Virus record (IMG/VR): IMGVR_UViG_3300022602_002355
Coordinates: 1-57,815 of that record
Strand: one strand, 5' to 3'
From: a virus
DNA length: 57,815 bases
Both the position numbers and the translations under genes were made by a program. The first letter of the stretch is position 1. Every line of letters begins with the position of its first letter. This document shows, one piece after another, positions 33,238 to 41,980 of the stretch. The notes under the pieces were generated by a model, which did not search any database, was not told the origin of the DNA, and saw only the letters and a list, made by a program, of their open reading frames with translations.

Positions 33238-35513
33238 TGTTAGAACCAAATAGCGATCTAGAAGGAATTTTTGAGCGAGCAGTAGCAATCGCGGCTAAAA
33301 ATCAACACGAGTATATTACTCTTGAACACTTCTTATATAGCATGGTTACAGATCAAAAATTTGGTCAGTTGCTTACAGACTTCGGAGCAGAAGTTGATGA
33401 TTTGAAAAAGAATCTTGAAAAATTTATCCATGATGATTTGAATGAAATTAAGTCTAATAAACCAGACGCTAAACCAAAGAAGACAAATACTGTAGAACGT
33501 ATGTTAAATCGTGCGTTTACACAGGTGTTATTCAACGGCCGTAATGTTATTGAACCAATTGATTGTTTTATCAGTTTATTTTCAGAGAAGAAAAGTTTTG
33601 CTAACTTTTTTATTCGAAAGGCTAAAATTGATAAAGATAAATTTATCGAATTTATCAACAACGAAGCTGATACACAAGAGGGTGAAGTTAAGGAAGTCAA
33701 CACCAAACAACTTGAACGTTTGATTGTACAGTATTGTCTTAATCTTACTGCAAAGGCAAAAGCAAAGCAAATCGATCCTGTTATCGGTCGAGAAAAAGAA
33801 ATCGAAGACATTACTCTTGTGCTAGCACGTAGACAAAAAGCCAATGTTATGTTAGTAGGTGATCCGGGCGTGGGTAAGACTGCTATTGCAGAAGGACTTG
33901 CACGTAGAATCATCGAAGGCAATGTTCCAAAGTTTATTAAAGACAGTACAGTTTATAGTCTAGACATTAGTGCTATGTTGGCTGGTAGTAAGTATCGCGG
34001 AGATTTTGAAGAGCGCCTAAAGTTAGTCATTACTGCATTAGAAAAGAAAAAGAATTGTATTCTGTTCATTGACGAAGCACACATGATGAGTGGTGCAGGT
34101 GCAGTAAGCGGTGGAAGCAATGATATGGCCAATATGTTAAAGCCAGCATTGGGCAAAGGCACTATTAAAGTTATTGCTTCAACTACATGGGAAGAATACC
34201 GTAAACACTTTGAAAAGGATCGTGCTTTAATGCGTCGATTCCAACGTGTTACCGTAGATGAGCCTAGCGAAGCAACTGCTATTAAAATTATTAAAGGTCT
34301 ACGTAAGTATTACGAAAAACATCACGGTGTTAAGATTACTAACCAAGCAGTTATTGATTCAGTTAAGTATTCTATCAAGTACATGTCTGATAAGAAATTA
34401 CCAGATAAGGCAATTGACTTAATCGATTGTGCATGTGCTCGCTTTAAAGTTCGTGACGAAGAGTCAGGTATTGTTGATCATGACGAAATTATGTTTGAAG
34501 TTGCTAAAGTAACAAACTTGCCACTAGAACAAATTTCTGCTAAAGAAAACAAGAACCTGAAAGACCTTGATAAGAATATGCGTAGCAAAGTCTATGGCCA
34601 AGAACAGGCTATCGATATTTTGTTAGATAAAATCTTTATTGCTCAAGCAGGACTTAAAGGACTTAATAAACCAGTTGGTAGTTTCTTGTTTACAGGACCC
34701 ACAGGTGTTGGAAAGACCGAAACTGCTAAAGTATTGGCAGGAGGCTTAGGTGTAGAATTAGTACGTTTTGATATGAGTGAATATCAAGAGAAACATTCTG
34801 TTGCTAAGTTTATCGGAGCTCCTCCGGGCTATGTCGGTTTTGAAGATAATGCCGGTATGCTTATCACTAAACTTCAAGAGCATCCAAACAGCGTTTTATT
34901 GTTTGACGAAATTGAAAAAGCTCATCCAGACGTTGCTAATGTATTGTTAGGATTGATGGACAATGGATTTGTTACAGGAAGTAATGGCAAAAAGGCCGAT
35001 GGTCGAAATGCAATCATTATCTTAACTTCTAATTTGGGCTCAGCAGACAACGAACGTAATGCAGTTGGATTCGGTGGACTAGAACGTGAAGACGAAACTG
35101 ATACAGCAATTAACGCATTCTTTAAACCCGAGTTCCGCAATCGTTTAGATGGTATTATTAAGTTTGGTAAACTTGATCACAGCACAATGGCTAAGATCGT
35201 TAAGAAATTCATCGACGAACTTAATGCGTTGTTGAAAGAAAAGAATGTACATGTTAAACTTGATGGCGATGCAGGTGAACTTTTGATTAAGAAAGGGTTC
35301 AATCGTAAGATGGGTGCAAGACCACTACAACGAACCATTGACGACATGATCAAGAAGCCGTTAAGTAAAGAAATCCTTTTTGGTAATTTAGTGAACGGTG
35401 GTATTGTAGAAGTTACTGCCGACGATGGTGAATTAAAACTAAAATTTATCGAAGTGCTACCGGTTGAAAAACCCAAAGTAGAAGAAGAAGATGTTAGTCA
35501 AGAAGACAACTAA
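33237..35513 (+). CDS. clpA: ClpA-like AAA+ unfoldase
   Basis: This 758-residue protein has full ClpA layout: an N-domain (EHFLYSMVTD at about 22-35), D1 Walker A GDPGVGKT (about 208), Walker B CILFIDEAHMM, D2 Walker A GPTGVGKT (about 487) and Walker B VLLFDEIEKAHP. The long coiled-coil M-domain of ClpB is absent. In D2 a loop reads NERNAVGFGG with VGF at 610-612, the place where ClpA has its IGL ClpP-docking tripeptide, so host ClpP binding may be kept. It would unfold proteins, possibly feeding host ClpP with phage-chosen targets. No clpP gene is in the window. Confidence 0.88.
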   Translation: MLEPNSDLEGIFERAVAIAAKNQHEYITLEHFLYSMVTDQKFGQLLTDFGAEVDDLKKNLEKFIHDDLNEIKSNKPDAKPKKTNTVERMLNRAFTQVLFNGRNVIEPIDCFISLFSEKKSFANFFIRKAKIDKDKFIEFINNEADTQEGEVKEVNTKQLERLIVQYCLNLTAKAKAKQIDPVIGREKEIEDITLVLARRQKANVMLVGDPGVGKTAIAEGLARRIIEGNVPKFIKDSTVYSLDISAMLAGSKYRGDFEERLKLVITALEKKKNCILFIDEAHMMSGAGAVSGGSNDMANMLKPALGKGTIKVIASTTWEEYRKHFEKDRALMRRFQRVTVDEPSEATAIKIIKGLRKYYEKHHGVKITNQAVIDSVKYSIKYMSDKKLPDKAIDLIDCACARFKVRDEESGIVDHDEIMFEVAKVTNLPLEQISAKENKNLKDLDKNMRSKVYGQEQAIDILLDKIFIAQAGLKGLNKPVGSFLFTGPTGVGKTETAKVLAGGLGVELVRFDMSEYQEKHSVAKFIGAPPGYVGFEDNAGMLITKLQEHPNSVLLFDEIEKAHPDVANVLLGLMDNGFVTGSNGKKADGRNAIIILTSNLGSADNERNAVGFGGLEREDETDTAINAFFKPEFRNRLDGIIKFGKLDHSTMAKIVKKFIDELNALLKEKNVHVKLDGDAGELLIKKGFNRKMGARPLQRTIDDMIKKPLSKEILFGNLVNGGIVEVTADDGELKLKFIEVLPVEKPKVEEEDVSQEDN

Positions 35514-36189
35514 ACTTTTTTACGGAAAATATCCGTATAAAATCGAAACAAAGGTAAAGGGCGCAAGCTCTTTACTTCGTCGCGGGTACAACTATATTCT
35601 CGATTTTTGTAATTCAAACAGGAGTGAGATCTCACAGTCATGGACATATAGAGGGGTAATGTTTTCTAAGATTGATAAGGACATTCTTTTAGAATATGCA
35701 GAAACAATTAAACCATACTTAGAAAAAGATAACGAGATTAAAAAACGTACCGAAGGTAGTGTTATTAGTTTTTTTATCGAAGATAAGCCCACCTATGATA
35801 AAATTAGTCAACACATGTTTAGGTGGATCTCTGAAGTACATGAACCCGGTAGTCAAGAAGATTTAGACTTTCTGCTGGCCAACGGTGCTAAAAAGATTCT
35901 CGTTGACGAGATCCCTTATGGAAAATATAACTATAAAGTTACTTTAAAATGTGACCTAGCAGTTAATCGACGTAGTGACTTTTTTAGTTGGTTGTCTAAG
36001 TATACTGAAGATACTTTTAAGGTTAGTAAAGAAACTGCTAGATGGCTTAAAAACGAAAGAAAATGGAGTGCAGATCCGTTTATATATGTTAGTAATTCAT
36101 CTATGCTAACAATGATGGGTATGTATGTATCAGGGCATATTAGACGGATAGATCAGTACGTTCTACGTAGTTCTATTCATACGGAATAA
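35491..36189 (+). CDS. Conserved hypothetical protein with internal repeat
   Basis: This 232-residue protein overlaps the clpA-like gene by 23 bases. GAAGAAGA precedes the ATG. A motif occurs twice: FYGKYPYKIETKVKG near residue 10 and IPYGKYNYKVTLKCD near 140, which suggests a duplicated beta unit. The C-terminus is YVSNSSMLTMMGMYVSGHIRRI. I do not recognise the family. It is the last gene before a late promoter. Confidence 0.5.
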   Translation: MLVKKTTKLFYGKYPYKIETKVKGASSLLRRGYNYILDFCNSNRSEISQSWTYRGVMFSKIDKDILLEYAETIKPYLEKDNEIKKRTEGSVISFFIEDKPTYDKISQHMFRWISEVHEPGSQEDLDFLLANGAKKILVDEIPYGKYNYKVTLKCDLAVNRRSDFFSWLSKYTEDTFKVSKETARWLKNERKWSADPFIYVSNSSMLTMMGMYVSGHIRRIDQYVLRSSIHTE

Positions 36190-36192
36190 ATA
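36185..36192 (+). promoter_or_regulatory. Late promoter (AATAAATA)
   Basis: AATAAATA lies 20 bases before the virion protein ATG, with AAGGGA between as ribosome site. Confidence 0.65.
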
Positions 36193-36212
36193 GTGTATTA
36201 AGGGATTATAAC

Positions 36213-36626
36213 ATGGCCGGATTAAGCATACCATTAACTTTTGTATCACAAGTTTCATCATCTACTACTGCAACCACAGTACAGATTGTGTATCCACAAT
36301 TAACCACAGGAAACTTAACCTACATAAGCAACCCAGAGAAGGGCGATGGATATTTCGGCTCTAGCGATGGATTACATACAGTAACCTATTCTGTAGCACA
36401 GAATTTCATAGGTGAAATTAAAATGCAAGGTACGCTAGCACTTAATCCTATTGACGTTAGTTCTACACAAACTGATTGGTTTGATATCGTAGGAACCGAC
36501 ATCGTTTACCCTTATCCAGGCTCAAATAACACACAATATGCCAATTTTACTGGACTTTTTGTGTGGGTTCGTGGCGTAGTTGTCATAAGCCAAGGAGCCG
36601 TTACTGTACTCAACTACAATCATTAA
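36213..36626 (+). CDS. Small virion structural protein
   Basis: This 137-residue all-beta protein contains EIKMQGTLALNPIDVSSTQT followed by DWFDIVGTD and FTGLFVWVRGVVVISQGAVT ending LNYNH. This pattern (Q-G-T-L...W-F-x-I...T-G-x-F-x-W-V-R...G-x-V/I) is one I recall from structural proteins of T4-like aquatic phages. It has a late promoter. Its place in the virion (tail, baseplate or decoration) is not known. Confidence 0.6.
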   Translation: MAGLSIPLTFVSQVSSSTTATTVQIVYPQLTTGNLTYISNPEKGDGYFGSSDGLHTVTYSVAQNFIGEIKMQGTLALNPIDVSSTQTDWFDIVGTDIVYPYPGSNNTQYANFTGLFVWVRGVVVISQGAVTVLNYNH

Positions 36627-36638
36627 TAGTAAAATCCA

Positions 36639-36646
36639 ACTAAATA
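36639..36646 (+). promoter_or_regulatory. Late promoter (ACTAAATA)
   Basis: ACTAAATA, identical to the octamer at 2054, lies 63 bases before ATG 36710. The leader contains a small hairpin, ATCTT-AAAA-AAGAT at 36683-36696, and GATCGGTGAAAC before the ATG. Confidence 0.6.
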
Positions 36647-36709
36647 CTCTATTAATTGGGTGTTTAGCTGTATCATTGCGACATCTTAAAAAAGATCGGT
36701 GAAACTATT

Positions 36710-37060
36710 ATGCTATTAAATGAATTTTTCGGTAAGTCACAAACTCATGATGTAACTGACAAAAATAAGTTCAGAGAAGAACAAGTCATGGACGAAGTAT
36801 TTGAATATATCTTAAATCAAGATGATCTACATAAGAAGTTTTTCTTACCAACTGCAAACAAAGTTAAGAATACTAAAAAAGACGATCCTAAACTCTGGGA
36901 ACCATTAGTCAATCACGGTTGCATGAAGTTTTACAAAGAAAAAGAAATCATCGAAGATCCTAGAGATTTGTTTACTAAAAAAATGAGAGAGAAACTATGT
37001 CAGCGTTTTGCTAAACATTTTCACGATGACATACGTAAAGACGAATACAAATTAGGATAA
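36710..37060 (+). CDS. Late hypothetical protein with capsid-targeting-like N-terminus
   Basis: This 116-residue charged helical protein starts MLLNEFFGKSQ. It shares the E-F-hydrophobic core with T4 internal-protein leaders (MKTYQEFIAE) and with later genes here, but lacks a clear L/I-x-E cleavage site. It ends with TAA; one codon (TTC) later, in the same frame, an ATG starts the next gene. A region DDPKLWEPLVNHGCMKFYKE is followed by RDLFTKKMREKLCQRFAKHF. The function is unknown. Confidence 0.5.
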   Translation: MLLNEFFGKSQTHDVTDKNKFREEQVMDEVFEYILNQDDLHKKFFLPTANKVKNTKKDDPKLWEPLVNHGCMKFYKEKEIIEDPRDLFTKKMREKLCQRFAKHFHDDIRKDEYKLG

Positions 37061-37063
37061 TTC

Positions 37064-37942
37064 ATGGCAGGTAAAAGACTTTCATCTGCTGGTATCGATG
37101 TTGCCCGTGTAACCAAGGATGATTTCACTGCGGCTAAGGCTAAAATAGATCCACTATTAAAGAAAGCAGGTATTACAGCAGGATGGACTTCAGGTGGGGC
37201 AGGTAGTTTTGACCCAGAGCACCCATACCCTGGCACATTAAGAACAGACTCTGGGGATATCGACATTATGATCGATCCTCAAGAATTATTACATAAATTT
37301 CCAGCCGACATCGAAGCATGGAACGCATCATCAAAGAAGCCATTAGGTCCTAAAGCACTAGCAACAGCATTTGCTGATCCTGCTAAAAAAATTAAATTAC
37401 AAATGAGTGCTAGTAAAGCCGCGTTGGCAAACTATATGACTCAACACGGTATGCCAACTGATCCAGGAACACTTACCGTACAATATTCAGCTAACAATAA
37501 AAATTATTCAATCGACCTAATTGTTAGACCTCGAGATAGTTGGAATTTACACACGCACGATTTTAGTTTAGACCCTGGTATGCGTGGTGGCGATTTATGG
37601 AATGAAATTTATCCAGCACTGGCTAAAGTTAGTAGTCAAAAGAAATTCATTGATCCCAAAACAGGCGAAGAAAAAGGTAATATCCAATTTAGTCCAGACA
37701 AAGGATTAGTTGATAGAGAAACAGGACAAGTAGTTGCTAGTGGCGCTGAAAAAGATAAGATTGCTAAATTTTTAATTGGCCCAGAAGCGGGTGCTCGTGA
37801 CATATCCAGTCTAACCGGAATTAAAAATGCCTTGCGAAAATATCCAGATAAATGGAACGCAGTTAAACAATTTTTCCCAACACAAGAAAACATTCAATTT
37901 GGTTCAGGTGCGTGGATGCGTAAAATGATGGAGAGACTATAA
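37064..37942 (+). CDS. Polymerase-beta-fold nucleotidyltransferase 1
   Basis: This 292-residue protein shows the nucleotidyltransferase-fold pattern: WTSGGAGSF (G-S/G helix start, residues 41-49), TDSGDIDIMID with Asp65/Asp67 as metal-binding pair, and YSIDLIVRP with a third Asp near residue 151. Substrate is unknown; related enzymes act on RNA ends, proteins or antibiotics. It is in frame with the preceding gene across one stop codon. TTAGGATAATTC gives a fair ribosome site of its own. Its neighbour downstream is a second member of the same fold. Confidence 0.6.
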   Translation: MAGKRLSSAGIDVARVTKDDFTAAKAKIDPLLKKAGITAGWTSGGAGSFDPEHPYPGTLRTDSGDIDIMIDPQELLHKFPADIEAWNASSKKPLGPKALATAFADPAKKIKLQMSASKAALANYMTQHGMPTDPGTLTVQYSANNKNYSIDLIVRPRDSWNLHTHDFSLDPGMRGGDLWNEIYPALAKVSSQKKFIDPKTGEEKGNIQFSPDKGLVDRETGQVVASGAEKDKIAKFLIGPEAGARDISSLTGIKNALRKYPDKWNAVKQFFPTQENIQFGSGAWMRKMMERL

Positions 37943-38961
37943 TGCGTATTATAGAAATTCTCAAAGAGGGCGGTTGGGATACTGCGGCTACACAAGGAAC
38001 AGTTATTACTCCTAGTGTTACCAAACAAGGATTAGCCGCTATGAATAAATTCTTAGAAGGCTTTAATCAATATCTAAAACAAAAAGGAATTGGTCCAGTT
38101 CGTGCAGGTACACCTACAGGAAGTAGTGCATATCACAATGTCGATCCAGAAACAGCAATCTACGGCGATATAGATTTACAAATTATTGTACCAGAGATTC
38201 CAGAGTTAGCAGGTAAGACACAATCACAGGTACAAACCTATTGGCACAAATTAGCAGGTGATTATGTCGCGGCACATCCTAATGTAGCACATGAAGAAAG
38301 TAAACCGGGTCATCCAGTATTACCAATCGGTAATAATCAATTTGTGCAAGTGGATATGATGATACACCCTGAACCATTGGCTAAATGGGGTGCGGCTCGT
38401 ACTATTCCAGAACGCGGAGTTAAAGGATTATTGCACGGGAACATGTTCTCTGTATTCGGTGAATTGTTAAACATGAGTATACAACACAGTGGTGTACAGT
38501 TTAAGGTTAGAGATAATGTAAGACAACCGTACACTACCACACGCAAAAACTATGAATTGAAAACTATTAGCACAAATCCGGAAACATTTGTCTATGATAC
38601 GTTTATGCACGAAGCACAATTATTGGGAATTAAACATCCAAAAATTGATCCGTTGTTAAAACAATTCCCTGGAAAGAACTTAGAAGATGTTAAAATATCT
38701 AATCTAGTTAATGCCGTTAAAGGATTTGCACGTAGTTGTGACATGAACAATATGTTTACACAAGGCGAATTATCTGGATTCATGTCAGGCGAAGATTTCT
38801 TAAAACAATTCTGGGAACGATATGAAGGTAAGGCATTAAAAGACATCGCTGGATCTAAGAGAGATAAGGCAATTGGTAACCCAGATGCAGAAGCTCGTGC
38901 CGAAGCAGATAAACAAAAAATATTAAGCGGATTAAAAATGGTTAAAGGACTGTTTCAATGA
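37942..38961 (+). CDS. Polymerase-beta-fold nucleotidyltransferase 2 with capsid-targeting-like leader
   Basis: This 339-residue protein starts MRIIEILKE followed by GG, resembling T4 capsid-targeting leaders and ending in L-K-E/G, which fits the gp21 protease site L/I-x-E. The fold motif is GTPTGSSAY (Gly60-Ser61), IYGDIDLQIIV with Asp76/Asp78, and VQVDMMIHPEP with Asp138. Its pattern parallels the preceding gene, so the two form a tandem pair. The C-terminal half (NPETFVYDTFMHEAQLLG) is helical. Packaging in the head and injection into the host is inference. Confidence 0.6.
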   Translation: MRIIEILKEGGWDTAATQGTVITPSVTKQGLAAMNKFLEGFNQYLKQKGIGPVRAGTPTGSSAYHNVDPETAIYGDIDLQIIVPEIPELAGKTQSQVQTYWHKLAGDYVAAHPNVAHEESKPGHPVLPIGNNQFVQVDMMIHPEPLAKWGAARTIPERGVKGLLHGNMFSVFGELLNMSIQHSGVQFKVRDNVRQPYTTTRKNYELKTISTNPETFVYDTFMHEAQLLGIKHPKIDPLLKQFPGKNLEDVKISNLVNAVKGFARSCDMNNMFTQGELSGFMSGEDFLKQFWERYEGKALKDIAGSKRDKAIGNPDAEARAEADKQKILSGLKMVKGLFQ

Positions 38962-41759
38962 ACCTATTTGAAATCTTTAATAACCCTAGAAGAGTAATCA
39001 ACGAAGGTATAGATCACCCCGAGGACCTTATTATTCAACAAGGTGCGGCTGGTGCTGACCGTGTTATTGATGAGCTTTCAGGATTGAGCAAAGATTCAGG
39101 AACAGTTACTATCAAGTGGGATGGTTTCCCAGCAGTTGTATTTGGTCGTGATGCAAGTGGACAATTAGTGTTTGTTGATAAACACATGTTTGATAAAATT
39201 GCAAAAGGCAAGATGGAATTTACAACTATTCAAGATTATGATATTAGCCGTGAAGCAGATCGTGCAAGTCTTTGGCAAGCAGAAGAAACAATTCGTCCAG
39301 CATTAGATGCTATTGTACCGGCAGTAAAAGATCAATATTGGATGGGCGATTTAATGTGGACGGGTGTTCCAAAAACAGTCAACGGATATTATGATTTTAA
39401 ACCTAACACAGTAGAATATCGTATTCCTGTAGACAGCGAATTAGGTAATAAGATAGAAAACAGTGTAGGCGGAATTGCTGTACACACATTTATTCCCGGT
39501 CTTGGTCAAGGCGATGTACCATTAAAAGGACTTAAAGGATTAAAAGATAAAGCAGGCATTACTTTCTTAACAAGTGAGATGCATGAAAAGCCTAAAGTAA
39601 CTGTTGATCCTAAATTAGTAAACCATGCTAAAGCAGTCGTGAATCAATACAGAGGTGCTGTAGATAAATTCATGTCAGACCTAACTGCTATGAAAGGCAA
39701 GATGGTATTAACTGCCATGAGCCCATTCATTACTAGCATGTTAGAAGAAAATGATATTAGTAATGAAATTGTTCCTAGATTTTTAGAATTTTTAAAGAGC
39801 AGATTAAGCCCGGCCGCCGCACAGAAATTCTTAGGTGCAAATCAAGACGGCTGGTTGTTTCAAGCAGATGGCGGTGCTATGGGATTGCTAGGTGTGTGGA
39901 GCATGTGGGCCGCTGTGACAGATTTAAAAATTCATACAAAACAAATTATCGATAGTCAGCAACAGGGCAGTGAAGTTATTGCGTTGATTGACGGTCAAAC
40001 AAGTCACGAAGGTTATGTATTCGGATCAGGCAAGGACAAATTAAAATTAGTTGATAGACTAGGATTTAGTCGTGCTAACTTTGCTAAACATAAAGTACCA
40101 GATGAAGAAATCCAGGCTAAGAGTAAAACTCCATTAGCTGTATTTTGTTTCGGTCGTATGAATCCTCCTACACTAGGACATAAACTAGTAATGGAGAAAA
40201 CAGTACAGATGGGTGGCAAGAACGCATTTATTTTCTTAAGTAACAGCGAAGGTAAAGATGATCCTTTAGACCCAGCAACTAAGGCCGCTTTCATATCTCA
40301 AATGTATCCTAATTTTGCAGGACATATTGTAAAAGATTTCGTACAAGGTCCTATATATGCGGCTAACTGGTTATACGACAGAGGCTTTCGTAACATGGCG
40401 TTTGTTGCAGGAAGCGATAGATTAGGCAAGGAAAAAGGCAGTATTGAAAAACTATTAAATAGTTGGAACAGCGGTCCTGTGCGTACAACAGACAATTCTC
40501 GAGGTGAACAAGGTCGCGAACATGTTGTCATACAATTTGTCAGCAGTGGTCAGCGAGATCCAGATAGCGAAGGAATACAAGGGTACAGTGGAACTAAAGC
40601 AAGACAGGCCGCAGAAGCAGGCAATGAAGCACAGTTTCAACAATTTACAGGAGTCAAGTCAAATGTTGTTGTAGGTGGCAAAACTCTGTATCAAGCAACA
40701 AGAGAAGGTTTGGGGATTAAAGATCAACAACCTCCACAACCGACTCCGGGGAATAATATGAAATTAAACACATTTACTAATCAACATACAACTAATGAAG
40801 ATTTAGGCGCAGGTGGCGAACACACTGGTATGAGTCCTGTTAATGGAAATACGCAGAAATTAGATATGAGCGGGCATGGTAGAGGATGGAATTCTGCAAT
40901 GCAAAATCCAGAAGAATACGATACAGATGATCATCCAAATGAAAAATTTGCTCGTCTTAATAAACTTAAAGACAAGTTAAGTGGAATAAAATCAGAGCTA
41001 GCAAAACGTAAAGTTAAAGAAAGCATGGCAGGAGTTGGCATGGAACAACATGCTCGCGAAACTGGTCAACGCTGGAAGGGATATGCCGGTGGCGAAAGTT
41101 CCGGAATGGACGAAGCACAGTTTAATAGTAAACAAGAAGTCATTGATTATTTTGTTAAGAATGGTAAGAGTGCATCTGCAGGTGCTATGGCATGGGAACG
41201 AGGTTGGAGAGGACATACTCCTAAAAAGAAAAAAGAATTGCGTCCACCTGTAAGAAGCTATCATGATGATTTAGATGACAAGCGTTACAATGAAGCTATG
41301 TTACCAAAAAGCGATTTTGTAGGTTCCAAGAAAAATAAATTAGGGCCTGCTGGACAACTAAAAGGCAACATGAAACGCCCTGCACGTCAGGGTGACCTAG
41401 TAGGCGGCAGTGAAAGTATTGAAGAATTATCATTTATGGGCAGTCCTTGTACTAAGGATTGTAGCGGACATAAAGCAGGTTTTAATTGGGCGAAAAAGAA
41501 TAGCGGTAGATTAGCGGCTTCACCTAGTCAAAGTTTTAATAACGGTGCGGCTATTCAACAAGCACAAAAAACAAAAAAGAAAAGAGTTAGAACACCTGAT
41601 GTAGCAGAAGATCAACGCTTAGATAAAAGTTGCTGGAAAGGTTACCGAAAACAAGGTACTAAAATGAAGGGCGGCACTCGTGTAAACAACTGCGTCAAAG
41701 TAGGCGAAGCTTGGGAAAACGAAATTGCAAAAGCTATCAAATTATTAGAAAACAAGTGA
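38958..41759 (+). CDS. Fusion: ligase-like domain, NMNAT-like adenylyltransferase, basic tail
   Basis: This is a 933-residue multidomain protein. Residues 50-370 look like an ATP-dependent ligase-type nucleotidyltransferase: KWDG at 53-56 (motif I K-x-D-G), MGDLMWTG as a motif-III-like strand, HEGYVFG near 352 (motif IV) and KLK near 361-363 (motif V). Residues about 395-580 form an HxGH-class adenylyltransferase: FCFGRMNPPTLGHK (T-x-G-H variant) and YSGTKARQAAEAG (second motif). The last 350 residues are basic, disordered and contain PCTKDCSGHKAGFNWAKK and CWKGYRKQGTKMKGG, pieces I recall from structural-type proteins of T4-like aquatic phages. The N-terminus MNLFEIFNN...VINE/G may be a capsid-targeting leader. 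Confidence 0.6.
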   Translation: MNLFEIFNNPRRVINEGIDHPEDLIIQQGAAGADRVIDELSGLSKDSGTVTIKWDGFPAVVFGRDASGQLVFVDKHMFDKIAKGKMEFTTIQDYDISREADRASLWQAEETIRPALDAIVPAVKDQYWMGDLMWTGVPKTVNGYYDFKPNTVEYRIPVDSELGNKIENSVGGIAVHTFIPGLGQGDVPLKGLKGLKDKAGITFLTSEMHEKPKVTVDPKLVNHAKAVVNQYRGAVDKFMSDLTAMKGKMVLTAMSPFITSMLEENDISNEIVPRFLEFLKSRLSPAAAQKFLGANQDGWLFQADGGAMGLLGVWSMWAAVTDLKIHTKQIIDSQQQGSEVIALIDGQTSHEGYVFGSGKDKLKLVDRLGFSRANFAKHKVPDEEIQAKSKTPLAVFCFGRMNPPTLGHKLVMEKTVQMGGKNAFIFLSNSEGKDDPLDPATKAAFISQMYPNFAGHIVKDFVQGPIYAANWLYDRGFRNMAFVAGSDRLGKEKGSIEKLLNSWNSGPVRTTDNSRGEQGREHVVIQFVSSGQRDPDSEGIQGYSGTKARQAAEAGNEAQFQQFTGVKSNVVVGGKTLYQATREGLGIKDQQPPQPTPGNNMKLNTFTNQHTTNEDLGAGGEHTGMSPVNGNTQKLDMSGHGRGWNSAMQNPEEYDTDDHPNEKFARLNKLKDKLSGIKSELAKRKVKESMAGVGMEQHARETGQRWKGYAGGESSGMDEAQFNSKQEVIDYFVKNGKSASAGAMAWERGWRGHTPKKKKELRPPVRSYHDDLDDKRYNEAMLPKSDFVGSKKNKLGPAGQLKGNMKRPARQGDLVGGSESIEELSFMGSPCTKDCSGHKAGFNWAKKNSGRLAASPSQSFNNGAAIQQAQKTKKKRVRTPDVAEDQRLDKSCWKGYRKQGTKMKGGTRVNNCVKVGEAWENEIAKAIKLLENK

Positions 41760-41980
41760 ACGATCTAGACGAAATAAAAATTCTTGCAGGTATTAGTAAT
41801 CGCCCTCGATTACGAGAATACAGCTCCCATCTAGAAGAAATAAATAAAGGTATAAACATATCTGTTACAGGCACTGAAAAGGGACGGTTGCAGAAAGAAC
41901 ACAATATTAAACCAGGAACTCCAGAATGGTTTAAATTGTGGTTTAGTTTACCGTATTTTACAGGCGAAAAACCAATATGA
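41756..41980 (+). CDS. Small conserved phage protein (GTG start)
   Basis: GTG 41756 overlaps the preceding stop (GTGA) and gives a 74-residue product starting V/M-NDLDEIKILAGIS; an earlier ATG would overlap 49 bases. The end IKPGTPEWFKLWFSLPYFTG is a motif I recall from T4-like phages of water. It overlaps the next gene by four bases. The function is unknown. Confidence 0.55.
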   Translation: MNDLDEIKILAGISNRPRLREYSSHLEEINKGINISVTGTEKGRLQKEHNIKPGTPEWFKLWFSLPYFTGEKPI

